Source: an uncultured Oscillospiraceae bacterium
GTDB lineage: Bacteria; Bacillota; Clostridia; Oscillospirales; Acutalibacteraceae
Direction of reading: 5' to 3'
NCBI GenBank assembly: GCA_900541565.1
Contig: UQKB01000033.1
Span: forward strand, 1 to 15,645
Length of the DNA stretch: 15,645 bases
The first letter of the stretch is position 1. Each line of letters begins with the position of its first letter. The position numbers and the translations under genes are program-made. The notes below the pieces were generated by a model. That model had not been told where the DNA came from. It did not search any database and saw nothing but the letters and a program-made list of their open reading frames with translations. Positions 7,253 through 15,645 of this stretch are shown here, one piece after another.

Positions 7253-7275
7253 GGGGCGGCCTGTAACGCCGCCCC
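7253..7275 (-). promoter_or_regulatory. Intercistronic hairpin between the M24-like and DUF4432 genes
   Basis: GGGGCGGC (7253-7260) pairs perfectly with GCCGCCCC (7268-7275) around a 7-base loop. On the minus strand it is followed by GTATGTTTTATA, which has only a weak U-run. It is therefore more likely a partial terminator or an mRNA processing and stabilising stem than a full stop. It may lower expression of the last two genes relative to those upstream. Confidence 0.55.
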
Positions 7276-7287
7276 ATAACATAACGT

Positions 7288-8640
7288 TTAAAATGCTTCT
7301 CCCACAAACTGCTGTAAGTCGACAGGAAGACGGTTTAAAATACGCACTTGGTCGCCAAACTTTCCGGCGGTTTTCTCAATTACAATGTAATCCAGACCGG
7401 GAATTGCAACGTCCGCCCATGTGTCGTAAAATCCTTTAAGGCCCACGTCCAGCATCAGTACCATTGTATTTGCAAGCGGGTCTTTAAAGTCGCAGGAAAG
7501 CGCACCATAAAATTCCTGGCATTCGGTGTAACCGGAATTATGCGACGTTACATAACCTTTAAGTTCGCTGAAGCGTTCCAGAGGAAGGCCGGTTTGGGCG
7601 CGCAGCCTTGGCGCTTCCTGATTATAATATGCAATCATAGATTGTTCATGTAAATAACCCGGCAGGTTGTTTTTTGCAATGTTTTCAAATTCTGCAACCG
7701 CATGCGCATATGCGCCCTGTAAAAATTCCATCCATGTGCGGTAAGATTTTGTGATCTGGGATGGGTTCTTTACGCACATGACGGTTGCCCTTTGCGCACC
7801 GCACAACCCGTCGCGTTTGGGAGAAACGCCTATATGGACCACATCGCCTTCCTGAATGACCCTGTTAGAGGCCGCTGCAACGATGGTGCGATTGTTTTTG
7901 CCGCTTGTAACCATTACCTGAAAACCCATTGCCTGCGCGCCCAGCTCATGCGCAATGCAGTAGCCCCACTGAGCGACCTGCGCTTCTGTAAGGCCGGGAC
8001 GCAGAATACGCAGCATACCTTCAAGCATGCTGTCGCTGATTCGGCAGCTTTCTTCAATCAGCTGCATTTCCAGCATGGATTTTTCATATTTTATCTGATA
8101 GTACTTTTTTGACAAATCGCCTATGTTTTCTTCCCCCACATAGCGTTTGAGCGTGTTGTACAGCCCAAGAGGGAAAACCCCCTTTGTCGTTAAAAGTGCA
8201 ATGTTTTTGGGCTTGCCACCGCATGCTTCTTCTATAATATCAGAGGGAGTCAGCAGGTTTCCGGGGTAATCCGGGTTGTCGACGCGCAAGATATCAACTT
8301 TACGGATCTTTACCCCGGAGCGGTGGCAAAACTGTTCAGCAACAATACCGCTTTCCAGCCCGGCGATAAAATACAGGCCGTTTTTGGAAAGTACGGCTGC
8401 GATTGGTTCAACAATAATATTGGGATTTCCGGCAAGATAGGGAACGTCGCCGCAGTAATGCTCGTCTGCGTATACAACGCCGCAGTCAAAGCCTTCTTTT
8501 TGCAGCATATCCCATACTTTGCGCTGGCGCGCGGTAAATTCTTCGGGAGGGAGCAAAAAATCCTTGTTAAAAGCAGGCGCTTGTTCAAGCACTTTGCAAA
8601 TAATATTTGCTTGCTGCTTCCAGATTTTTCCGTCAAACAT
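7288..8640 (-). CDS. M24 (creatinase/prolidase-fold) protein lacking most metal ligands
   Basis: This 450-residue protein has a creatinase-N-like half (about 35-175) and a pita-bread M24 half (about 185-450). By alignment from memory to PepP/prolidase, the two metal aspartates are replaced: IDxG becomes IGVS (Gly271), and the SDITR-type motif becomes GAQRA (Ala282). The metal Glu of VEPG becomes Asp398 in MLDVG. The histidine (His367, SHNSGYTE) and the last Glu (Glu422, VIEK) remain. Creatinase is an M24 member that hydrolyses a C-N bond without metal, so this may be a metal-free hydrolase or a non-catalytic binding protein rather than an aminopeptidase. Its ATG follows AAAGGAGG, which overlaps the end of the isomerase gene two bases upstream, so the two are translationally coupled. 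The substrate is unknown; the sugar operon suggests a small sugar-linked C-N compound. Confidence 0.78.
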   Translation of the reverse strand: MFDGKIWKQQANIICKVLEQAPAFNKDFLLPPEEFTARQRKVWDMLQKEGFDCGVVYADEHYCGDVPYLAGNPNIIVEPIAAVLSKNGLYFIAGLESGIVAEQFCHRSGVKIRKVDILRVDNPDYPGNLLTPSDIIEEACGGKPKNIALLTTKGVFPLGLYNTLKRYVGEENIGDLSKKYYQIKYEKSMLEMQLIEESCRISDSMLEGMLRILRPGLTEAQVAQWGYCIAHELGAQAMGFQVMVTSGKNNRTIVAAASNRVIQEGDVVHIGVSPKRDGLCGAQRATVMCVKNPSQITKSYRTWMEFLQGAYAHAVAEFENIAKNNLPGYLHEQSMIAYYNQEAPRLRAQTGLPLERFSELKGYVTSHNSGYTECQEFYGALSCDFKDPLANTMVLMLDVGLKGFYDTWADVAIPGLDYIVIEKTAGKFGDQVRILNRLPVDLQQFVGEAF

Positions 8641-8642
8641 TG

Positions 8643-10518
<1,876 letters not shown>

Positions 10519-10556
10519 AAAAAATCCCCCCTTTAAAAAATATTGGGATTTTACGT

Positions 10557-11513
10557 TTAATTGTTTTTGGACTTCTTCTGAATCGCAACGGCAAGAATTA
10601 AGACGATACCCGTAAAGATCATCTGGTAATACCGGCCTACGCCGATCAGGTCGAAGCCGTTGTTCAGTACGCTCATAATCAAAGCGCCGATCAGGCTGCC
10701 AATTACACCGCCAACACCGCCGTTGACGCTTGCGCCGCCGATTACGACAGCAGCAATGGCGTTGAGTTCCAGTCCGTCACCTGCCATGGGTTGCCCGGAA
10801 TCAAGGCGGGAAGCCAGTATCATGCCGCTGACAGCTGCCATAACGCCGCTGAGCATATATACGCCGATCTTGGTTTTATCAATAGAAATGCCCGCCAGCC
10901 TGGCAGCTTCTTCGTTGCCGCCTACACCAAAGACAGACGCGCCGAACTTGGTTTTTTGCAGGGTGAAATGACCGATTACATACATCAAAGCAACGATCAG
11001 AACCGGTACCGGCAAAAAGCCTAAATTACCGCGGCCAAAAAAGGCAAACGCATCGGGCAGGCCGGACACGGAATACCCGCCTGTAACGGCAAGGGCAAGG
11101 CCGCTTGCAACCGTCATGGTGCCAAGCGTGGCAATAATAGGCGGCACGCTTGCTTTTGTAATTACAATACCGTTGACTGCGCCGACGATCAGCCCCACCA
11201 GTAATCCGGTAAGCAGGCCCGCAACAACGCCCAGGCCCAAATTGACCATTACAATGGCGGCAACCGTTCCGGAAAGCGATACAGTGGAGCTGACCGAGAG
11301 GTCTATACCGCCGGAAACAATAACAAACGTCATGCCGACAGCAAGAATGGCATTGATAGAAGCCTGGCGCAAAACGCCCATAATGTTAAACAGGGTAAAA
11401 AAGTTTTCGCTGCTGAAGCTAAAGGCGACGCAAATAATGGCAAGTCCTATAAAAGCGATAAATTCGCGGCGCTTTGTAAGATTGATAAGCTTTGTTTTAA
11501 GCGAGCTGTTCAT
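10557..11513 (-). CDS. Sugar ABC transporter permease, RbsC type
   Basis: A 318-residue integral membrane protein of the BPD_transp_2 family, forming the channel of a pentose/hexose importer. The first membrane span starts near residue 16, and about eight to ten spans follow. Hallmarks are VIVSGGIDLSVSSTVSLSG near residue 63-81, and EEAARLAGISIDKTKIGVYMLSG, the cytoplasmic coupling segment that contacts the ATPase. The glycine-rich C-terminal block GGASVNGGVGGVIGSLIGA is also typical. The ATG at 11513 has GGAGG at eight-base spacing, and the ATPase stop lies 17 bases inside the gene, so the two are translationally coupled. The sugar specificity cannot be read from the permease. Confidence 0.93.
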   Translation of the reverse strand: MNSSLKTKLINLTKRREFIAFIGLAIICVAFSFSSENFFTLFNIMGVLRQASINAILAVGMTFVIVSGGIDLSVSSTVSLSGTVAAIVMVNLGLGVVAGLLTGLLVGLIVGAVNGIVITKASVPPIIATLGTMTVASGLALAVTGGYSVSGLPDAFAFFGRGNLGFLPVPVLIVALMYVIGHFTLQKTKFGASVFGVGGNEEAARLAGISIDKTKIGVYMLSGVMAAVSGMILASRLDSGQPMAGDGLELNAIAAVVIGGASVNGGVGGVIGSLIGALIMSVLNNGFDLIGVGRYYQMIFTGIVLILAVAIQKKSKNN

Positions 11514-13005
11514 TTGAGTCGCCTCCTGTAATATATTGCATAATCAGATTCATGTCTGCATTTTTCTGGTTGAGCTGGGCTGTAATATGCCCTTTATACA
11601 TGGTGAGGATGCGGTTGCTTACCCGCAGAACCTCTTCAAGCTCAGAAGAAATAAATATAACGGATTTTCCCTGAGCGGCAAGATCGCTGACCGCCTGGAA
11701 AATCTCTTCTTTCGCGCCGACATCTACGCCTCTGGTAGGCTCGTCCAAAATCAGGATGTCGCAATTTGCGCAGAGCCATTTCCCTAAAGCAACCTTTTGC
11801 TGGTTGCCGCCGCTTAAGTTCAGTACAGGAAATTCTGTCGACGGCGTAACGATTTTCAGTGTTTCAATTTGTTTTTTTGCTTCCTGACATTCTTTATTTT
11901 TGTTAATAAATATGCCGCGGATAAATTTTTTAAGATTGACGATCGTAATATTTCTGCGTATGTTCAAATTCATAAACAACCCTTGTGCTTTTCTGCTTTC
12001 TGGCAAAAGCCCGATTTTGCAGTTGATTGCATCCTTTGGGCGGTTGATGTTGCGCTTTGCTCCGCCGACAATGATTTCACCGGAGCGTATCTTGTCGGCA
12101 CCGAACAGTGCGCGCATGACCTCTGTGCGCCCTGCGCCCACAAGCCCCGCAATACCCAGAACTTCCCCTTTTTTAAGATCAAAGGAAATGTCGTGAATAA
12201 ATGCGTTGGAAATATTTTTTACAGACATAACAACCGGCTGCTCCACCACGGGATTAGGCGTAATGTCATTGTGGATGTTTTCCCCTACCATCATTTTGAC
12301 AATTTCGTTTTTGGTGATTTCCTTGGTTACGGCGCTTCCTACTACCGTACCGCTTCTTAAAACCGTCAGGCGGTTGCTGATACGAACGACTTCGTCCAAA
12401 CGGTGGGAAATATAGATAATAGATACGTTTTTCTTTTTCAGATCCTCAATAATTTCAAACAGACGTTCCACTTCTGAAATAGTCAGGGTTGCTGTGGGTT
12501 CGTCCATTACAAGTATATTTGCGTTACAGGCCAGCGCTTTGGCAATTTCGACCATTTGCTGCTGCGCAATGCTTAGGTCTTTAATTTTTGAATAAATGTT
12601 CAGCTCCAGGCCAAAGCGTTCAATCAGCTTTTTTGCCTGGGAATATACCTTTTTCCAGTTTACAAGCCCCGTTTTGCCGTAAACGGGCTCCATGCCAAAA
12701 TAAATGTTCTTGGCGACATCCAGATCCGGGAAAAGGGTAAATTCCTGATAAATGACCGCAATGCCTTTTTGTTTGGCATCGATTGGTCTTTTGAATACCT
12801 GCTTTTCGCCCCGAAGTTCAATCGTGCCGCTGTCGGGCGGATAAACGCCTGCCAGTGTTTTGATCAGTGTAGATTTTCCTGCACCGTTTGCACCCACCAG
12901 CGCATGCGTTTCGCCTTCCTGTAAAGTAAAATTGACGTTATTGAGTGCCAGCACGCCCGGAAAGCGCTTTGTTACGCCTGCCATTTTTAGAATTTCAACT
13001 GCCAT
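11497..13005 (-). CDS. Sugar ABC transporter ATPase, two-domain RbsA/XylG type
   Basis: A 502-residue protein with two ATP-binding cassettes in tandem, the usual form for ribose/xylose/galactose-type importers. The first domain has Walker A GANGAGKST (38-46), Q-loop VIYQEF, the weak signature LSIAQQQ and Walker B ILVMDEP. The second has the degenerate Walker A GLVGAGRTE, a good signature LSGGNQQK and Walker B ILILDEPTRGVD. This asymmetry is normal for the family. The open frame extends back to an ATG at 13038, but that start is inside a strong hairpin. The ATG at 13005 has GGGGGTGA at eight-base spacing and gives the family N-terminus MAVEILKMAGVTKRFPGV. It lies 72 bases after the binding-protein gene, across paired hairpins that may set its expression. 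Confidence 0.93.
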   Translation of the reverse strand: MAVEILKMAGVTKRFPGVLALNNVNFTLQEGETHALVGANGAGKSTLIKTLAGVYPPDSGTIELRGEKQVFKRPIDAKQKGIAVIYQEFTLFPDLDVAKNIYFGMEPVYGKTGLVNWKKVYSQAKKLIERFGLELNIYSKIKDLSIAQQQMVEIAKALACNANILVMDEPTATLTISEVERLFEIIEDLKKKNVSIIYISHRLDEVVRISNRLTVLRSGTVVGSAVTKEITKNEIVKMMVGENIHNDITPNPVVEQPVVMSVKNISNAFIHDISFDLKKGEVLGIAGLVGAGRTEVMRALFGADKIRSGEIIVGGAKRNINRPKDAINCKIGLLPESRKAQGLFMNLNIRRNITIVNLKKFIRGIFINKNKECQEAKKQIETLKIVTPSTEFPVLNLSGGNQQKVALGKWLCANCDILILDEPTRGVDVGAKEEIFQAVSDLAAQGKSVIFISSELEEVLRVSNRILTMYKGHITAQLNQKNADMNLIMQYITGGDSNEQLA

Positions 13006-13018
13006 ACCATTGTTCACC

Positions 13019-13056
13019 CCCGGATCTCCGGGATGCATGCGCTTGCATGCATCCCG
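13019..13056 (-). promoter_or_regulatory. Two overlapping hairpins between the binding-protein and ATPase genes
   Basis: Hairpin A pairs CGGGATGCATGC (13029-13040) with GCATGCATCCCG (13045-13056), a perfect 12-bp stem with a 4-base loop. Hairpin B pairs CCCGGA (13019-13024) with TCCGGG (13027-13032). They share bases 13029-13032, so they cannot both form. On the minus-strand mRNA, A is reached first and B ends right before the GGGGGTGA ribosome binding site of the ATPase gene. No U-run follows. The pattern fits an mRNA-stabilising stem that keeps binding-protein message in excess, with B modulating access to the ATPase start. Confidence 0.65.
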
Positions 13057-13077
13057 AATATCATGTTACTGTCCGAT

Positions 13078-14052
13078 TTACCAGGAAAAGCCTTCTGCGT
13101 TTTCTTTTGTAAGCATTTTCAGTGGAACGTCAATGGTTTCTTCAACGGTTTCGCCGTTTACCAGCTTGATTGCGGTCTGGATACCGATACGTCCCATTTC
13201 TGCAGGCTGCTGTGCAACAGAGCCCGCGACAATGTCACCGTTTACAATTGCATTTACAGCGTCTTCCATACCGTCCACGCCGACGGAGATAACGTCAAAA
13301 TCTTTGGCCGCAGATTTAACTGCAGATTCAACTGCGATTGAACCGTAGTCGTTGACCGCCAAAACGGCGCTTAAGTCGGGATGCGCGGAAAGAATGTTGT
13401 CTGCCGCGGTGACAAATGCGGTCATGCTGTTCTCAACTGCGTTAATATGCTGTACAATGTTGATGTCCGGGTAGTTTTTCAGTGCGTTTTCAAAGCCTTG
13501 GGCTCTGTCCTGGAAGGAGCTGATGGGAGGGCCGTCCAGGATAACGACGTCGCCCTTGCCGCCAAGCTGCTCCGCGATGAATTCACCGCCCATTTCACCT
13601 GCCGCCAGATTGTTGGAAGCAATGAAAGCAGCGACTTCGCCGCCTTCTGCCATAACGTCCAGGCAGATAACAGGAATGCCTGCTTCGTTTGCCGCTTCGA
13701 CAGCAGGAACAACTGCCTTGGAATCAACCGCATTAAGCAGAATGACGTCTACTTTTTGGGCAATCAGGTTTTCAACGCTGCTGATCTGCTGTGCAGAATT
13801 CAGCTGTGCGTCGCTGATAACCGCCTTTACGCCGCTTTTGTCCGCTTCTTCCTGGACGCCTCTTTGCATGGCTTCAAAGAAGGGGCTGTTGAGCGTCATA
13901 AAGGTAACGCCTACAGTAATTTCCTTTTCGGCCTGGCTTGAAGAACTGTCGGAAGAAGGGTTAGAGCTGGAACTGGGATTTCCTTCTGTAGAACATGCAC
14001 CAAGCAAAAGGACTAAAACCAGGGACATGACGATAGCGAGCATTTTTTTCAT
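13078..14052 (-). CDS. Sugar-binding lipoprotein, RbsB-like (Peripla_BP_4)
   Basis: A 324-residue solute-binding protein for the ABC importer. It begins MKKMLAIVMSLVLVLLLGAC: a lipoprotein signal with lipobox LGAC and lipidated Cys20, so it should be anchored on the outer face of the membrane. A serine-rich linker follows to about residue 40. The ligand-binding part shows ITVGVTFMTLNSPFFEAMQRG, IAQKVDVILLNAVDSKAVVPA, VILDGPPISSFQDRAQGFE and AVLAVNDYGSIAVESA, typical of RbsB/pentose-binding proteins. Two in-frame ATGs precede or follow; I chose 14052 because GGAGG sits eight bases before it, while the ATG at 14076 has none. It is the first transport gene after the regulator, downstream of a LacI-type operator. 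Exact ligand specificity is not readable. Confidence 0.93.
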   Translation of the reverse strand: MKKMLAIVMSLVLVLLLGACSTEGNPSSSSNPSSDSSSSQAEKEITVGVTFMTLNSPFFEAMQRGVQEEADKSGVKAVISDAQLNSAQQISSVENLIAQKVDVILLNAVDSKAVVPAVEAANEAGIPVICLDVMAEGGEVAAFIASNNLAAGEMGGEFIAEQLGGKGDVVILDGPPISSFQDRAQGFENALKNYPDINIVQHINAVENSMTAFVTAADNILSAHPDLSAVLAVNDYGSIAVESAVKSAAKDFDVISVGVDGMEDAVNAIVNGDIVAGSVAQQPAEMGRIGIQTAIKLVNGETVEETIDVPLKMLTKENAEGFSW

Positions 14053-14115
14053 AAAAATTTCCTCCATTCTTTTCATACGTTTTTGTTTTTTCAGACTGAA
14101 ATTTGCAATTGGTAT

Positions 14116-14137
14116 AAAATGACATCGATTTCATTTT
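14116..14137. promoter_or_regulatory. LacI-type operator (also cre-like) upstream of the transport genes
   Basis: TGACATCGATTTCA (14120-14133), flanked by AAAA and TTTT, makes a 22-bp palindrome with one mismatched base pair. Its reverse complement, TGAAATCGATGTCA, is exactly the site found upstream of the regulator gene and fits the CcpA cre consensus TGWAANCGNTNWCA at every position. It lies 64-85 bases before the binding-protein ATG. The -10 and -35 for this transcript are not clear (TATACC at 14116-14111 is the best -10), so the operator probably overlaps a weak promoter. Confidence 0.8.
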
Positions 14138-14153
14138 GCGGCAAAAAATGAAA
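14129..14153. repeat. Inverted repeat overlapping the operator
   Basis: TTTCATTTT (14129-14137) is repeated inverted as AAAATGAAA (14145-14153) around GCGGCAA. One arm is part of the operator. It could be a second, weaker half-site for the same regulator, or a low-stability stem ending the regulator transcript. Confidence 0.45.
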
Positions 14154-14165
14154 CGACTCCATTTT

Positions 14166-15176
14166 TTAAGTGATTTGTTTTTGTGAGGACTGTCTGACAA
14201 TAAGCTCTACGGGAAGATTGATTTCCCTGGCGGGTTCTTCTGATTCTGCTATACGGTCAAGCAGAAGGGACATGGCGGTTGTACCCATTTTATAGGTGGG
14301 CTGTCTGACAGCGGTAATCTGCGGTTGACAAAACTGCATCCATTCCAAATCGTCGAAAGCAGATATTCCCACCTCGTTGGGGATTTTTACCCCCAGCTCC
14401 GTTACCGCCTTTAAAACGCCGAGCAAAATCATGTTGTTTGCAGCAAAGATTGCATCGCAGCTGCAATTTGTAATGAGATCGATTGCATTTTGATAAGCAG
14501 TGTGTCCTAAAAAATCGCCCAGCTTAACCAGAGAACGGTCTAATGGTAGCTTTTTGTCGGAAAAAGCCTGCTCATAACCGGAAAGACGTTCGTAACCGGT
14601 GGTCGACACATTGGAGCCTGTAATAATACCAATGCGCTGATACCCTGCCTCAATCAGCTGGGTTACGGCTTTGCGGCTGCCGTCCCGGTTATGGACCAGA
14701 ACGGTGTCAAATTTCCCCTTGTTGCTGCCTTCCGGCTTGCGGTCGACAAATACAACAGGCTTGTTGCCGATTAAGGCGGCATAATCGTTTTTGGTGCCCG
14801 TGCTCGCAATAATTAGGCCGTCTACCCGCTTGCTTAGCAGGGCCTGTATGTATTGCTGTTCCTTTTCGGCCTTTTCGTCTGTGTTGCAAAGCATAATATG
14901 GTAATTTGCCTTGTTCGCCAGATCCTCTATACCACGCACAATGGAAGTGAAGAAGGGGTTAAGCACATTTGATACAATCACGCCGACCGTCTTGGTTTCG
15001 TTGCTGCGCAGCCCACGTGCAAGCTCGTTTGGAGTATAGCCTAATTCTTTGATAACCTGCCTGACCTTGTTGGCCGTTGTCTCTTTTACAAGAGGGCTGT
15101 TGTTGAGCACCCTGGAAACAGTCGATTGTGAAACCTGTGCTTTTTGTGCGACAATGCTGATGTTTACGTTACCCAT
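14166..15176 (-). CDS. LacI/GalR-family transcriptional regulator
   Basis: A 336-residue repressor-type regulator. The N-terminal helix-turn-helix is ISIVAQKAQVSQSTVSRVLN (7-26), and the hinge helix region NELARGLRS and the effector domain start VGVIVSNVLNPFFTSIVRGIE follow. The effector pocket shows VDRKPEG and ISAFDDLEW, usual in sugar-responsive members. The C-terminal half resembles RbsR/CcpA-type proteins in length and order. An in-frame ATG occurs at 15188; the ATG at 15176 is chosen because GGAG lies six bases ahead of it. It is read in the same direction as the transport operon, 113 bases upstream of the binding-protein gene. Twin operators suggest it represses both itself and the operon until the sugar or a phosphorylated product appears. 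Because the sites fit cre, CcpA may act there too. Confidence 0.92.
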   Translation of the reverse strand: MGNVNISIVAQKAQVSQSTVSRVLNNSPLVKETTANKVRQVIKELGYTPNELARGLRSNETKTVGVIVSNVLNPFFTSIVRGIEDLANKANYHIMLCNTDEKAEKEQQYIQALLSKRVDGLIIASTGTKNDYAALIGNKPVVFVDRKPEGSNKGKFDTVLVHNRDGSRKAVTQLIEAGYQRIGIITGSNVSTTGYERLSGYEQAFSDKKLPLDRSLVKLGDFLGHTAYQNAIDLITNCSCDAIFAANNMILLGVLKAVTELGVKIPNEVGISAFDDLEWMQFCQPQITAVRQPTYKMGTTAMSLLLDRIAESEEPAREINLPVELIVRQSSQKQIT

Positions 15177-15187
15177 ATAAATCTCCA

Positions 15188-15201
15188 TGAAATCGATGTC
15201 A
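15188..15201. promoter_or_regulatory. LacI-type operator (cre-like) in the regulator leader
   Basis: TGAAATCGATGTCA is the exact reverse complement of the site at 14120-14133. It lies about 31-44 bases downstream of the predicted transcription start of the regulator gene and just before its ribosome binding site, so binding would block elongation rather than polymerase entry. On the minus strand a second TGACATC half-site lies 12 bases upstream of the first. Confidence 0.8.
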
Positions 15202-15238
15202 TTTTTGATGTCAAAATCCTTCTTTTTTCGACATCCTC

Positions 15239-15267
15239 AGTATAAGCGTTGGTGTAATTTATGTCAA
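15239..15267 (-). promoter_or_regulatory. Sigma-A promoter of the LacI-family regulator
   Basis: On the minus strand, TTGACA (15267-15262) and TATACT (15244-15239) are 17 bp apart, close to perfect consensus. Transcription should start near 15232, about 56 bases before the ATG at 15176. It may also drive the whole operon by read-through, since no strong terminator follows the regulator. Confidence 0.85.
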
Positions 15268-15301
15268 CAGTTTTTCACATAATTTTTTTTATTTGTAGAA
15301 T

Positions 15302-15455
15302 ATCACAAAAAGGCGAAAAAATCTTTGGATAAAAGGCAATGCAAAAATGGAATATATTTACAAAACCTACAAAACTGTGCGCATGTCGCATATCAAAAAA
15401 GCAGGCAAATTAAAAGGGTTTTATTGCATACGGTATGTTTAAAAATTTGTCTACC
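15302..15455. other. AT-rich intergenic stretch, nothing recognised
   Basis: Between the regulator promoter and the transposase remnant I see no reading frame, tRNA, hairpin or operator copy that I would defend. Confidence 0.5.
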
Positions 15456-15645
15456 TTACTTTTTAAAGCTTATACTGCCCAACCATTTGAGTACGCGGCA
15501 GACTCTACAAATACCAATTCCTCTTCTCCATAAGTATAATTTCAATTGTTTTGCCATAATGCTATGTAAATTTTCTGCAAACATACTTGCGGGCGATGGG
15601 AACGGTCTGCCAAAGACTCAAGTGTACCATCGTAGCGTTTACGCC
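15456..15645 (-). pseudogene. Truncated, frameshifted transposase remnant (DDE integrase type)
   Basis: From the window edge (15643, minus strand) one frame reads RKRYDGTLESLADRSHRP before a TGA at 15542. This KRYDGTLESL-type block is the end of the helix-turn-helix region of IS481/IS3-like DDE transposases common in Clostridia. A second frame (15557-15456) reads LYLWRRGIGICRVCRVLKWLG. That resembles the next conserved stretch of such proteins, where a basic RGY-type motif precedes YRVLKRLG. The frames differ by an indel and the catalytic core is missing, so this is a decayed copy. The 5' part lies outside the window. No terminal inverted repeat can be identified here. Confidence 0.65.

Noticed and set aside
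14053..14165. Riboswitch in the leader of the binding-protein gene
   Set aside because: The only structures are the operator palindrome and a short AT-rich inverted repeat; no known riboswitch core is visible and a LacI operator explains control.

Overview
The window looks like a chromosomal segment of a low-to-mid GC Firmicute, probably a gut-type Clostridia. This rests on strong AGGAGG-type ribosome binding sites, consensus sigma-A promoters, AT-rich intergenic DNA, a lipoprotein-anchored ABC sugar importer and a CcpA-like LacI regulator. The species cannot be named from sequence alone.

Left part (1-4567). A 507-residue membrane protein of the GT39/PMT type lies on the minus strand behind a perfect consensus promoter. 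Next comes tRNA-Arg(CCG) on the plus strand. A 17-bp exact copy of the tRNA 3' end recurs 306 bp downstream, which looks like the attachment scar of a lost integrative element. Decayed genes follow: a DUF3781-family gene broken by three small frameshifts, and an orphan C-terminal fragment. A plus-strand gene then encodes a NUDIX hydrolase fused to a complete MutY adenine glycosylase. It ends at a 42-bp perfect palindromic terminator that also serves the convergent sugar operon.

Right part (4631-15267, all minus strand, so read from right to left). This is one catabolic locus: LacI-family regulator, lipoprotein sugar-binding protein, two-domain sugar ATPase, permease, M20 amidohydrolase, D-lyxose ketol-isomerase, an M24/creatinase-fold protein lacking most canonical metal ligands, a DUF4432 aldose-epimerase-like protein, and xylulokinase. 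The core route that can be read is import, then D-lyxose to D-xylulose, then D-xylulose 5-phosphate and the pentose phosphate pathway. The unusual part is the pair of peptidase-fold proteins on either side of the isomerase. They suggest, but do not prove, that the imported substrate is an amide- or amine-linked pentose conjugate rather than a free sugar. The same 14-bp operator lies upstream of both the regulator and the binding-protein gene. It also fits the CcpA cre consensus.

The right edge (about 15456-15645) carries a frameshifted, truncated transposase remnant that continues beyond the window. No CRISPR array, rRNA or intact mobile element was found.
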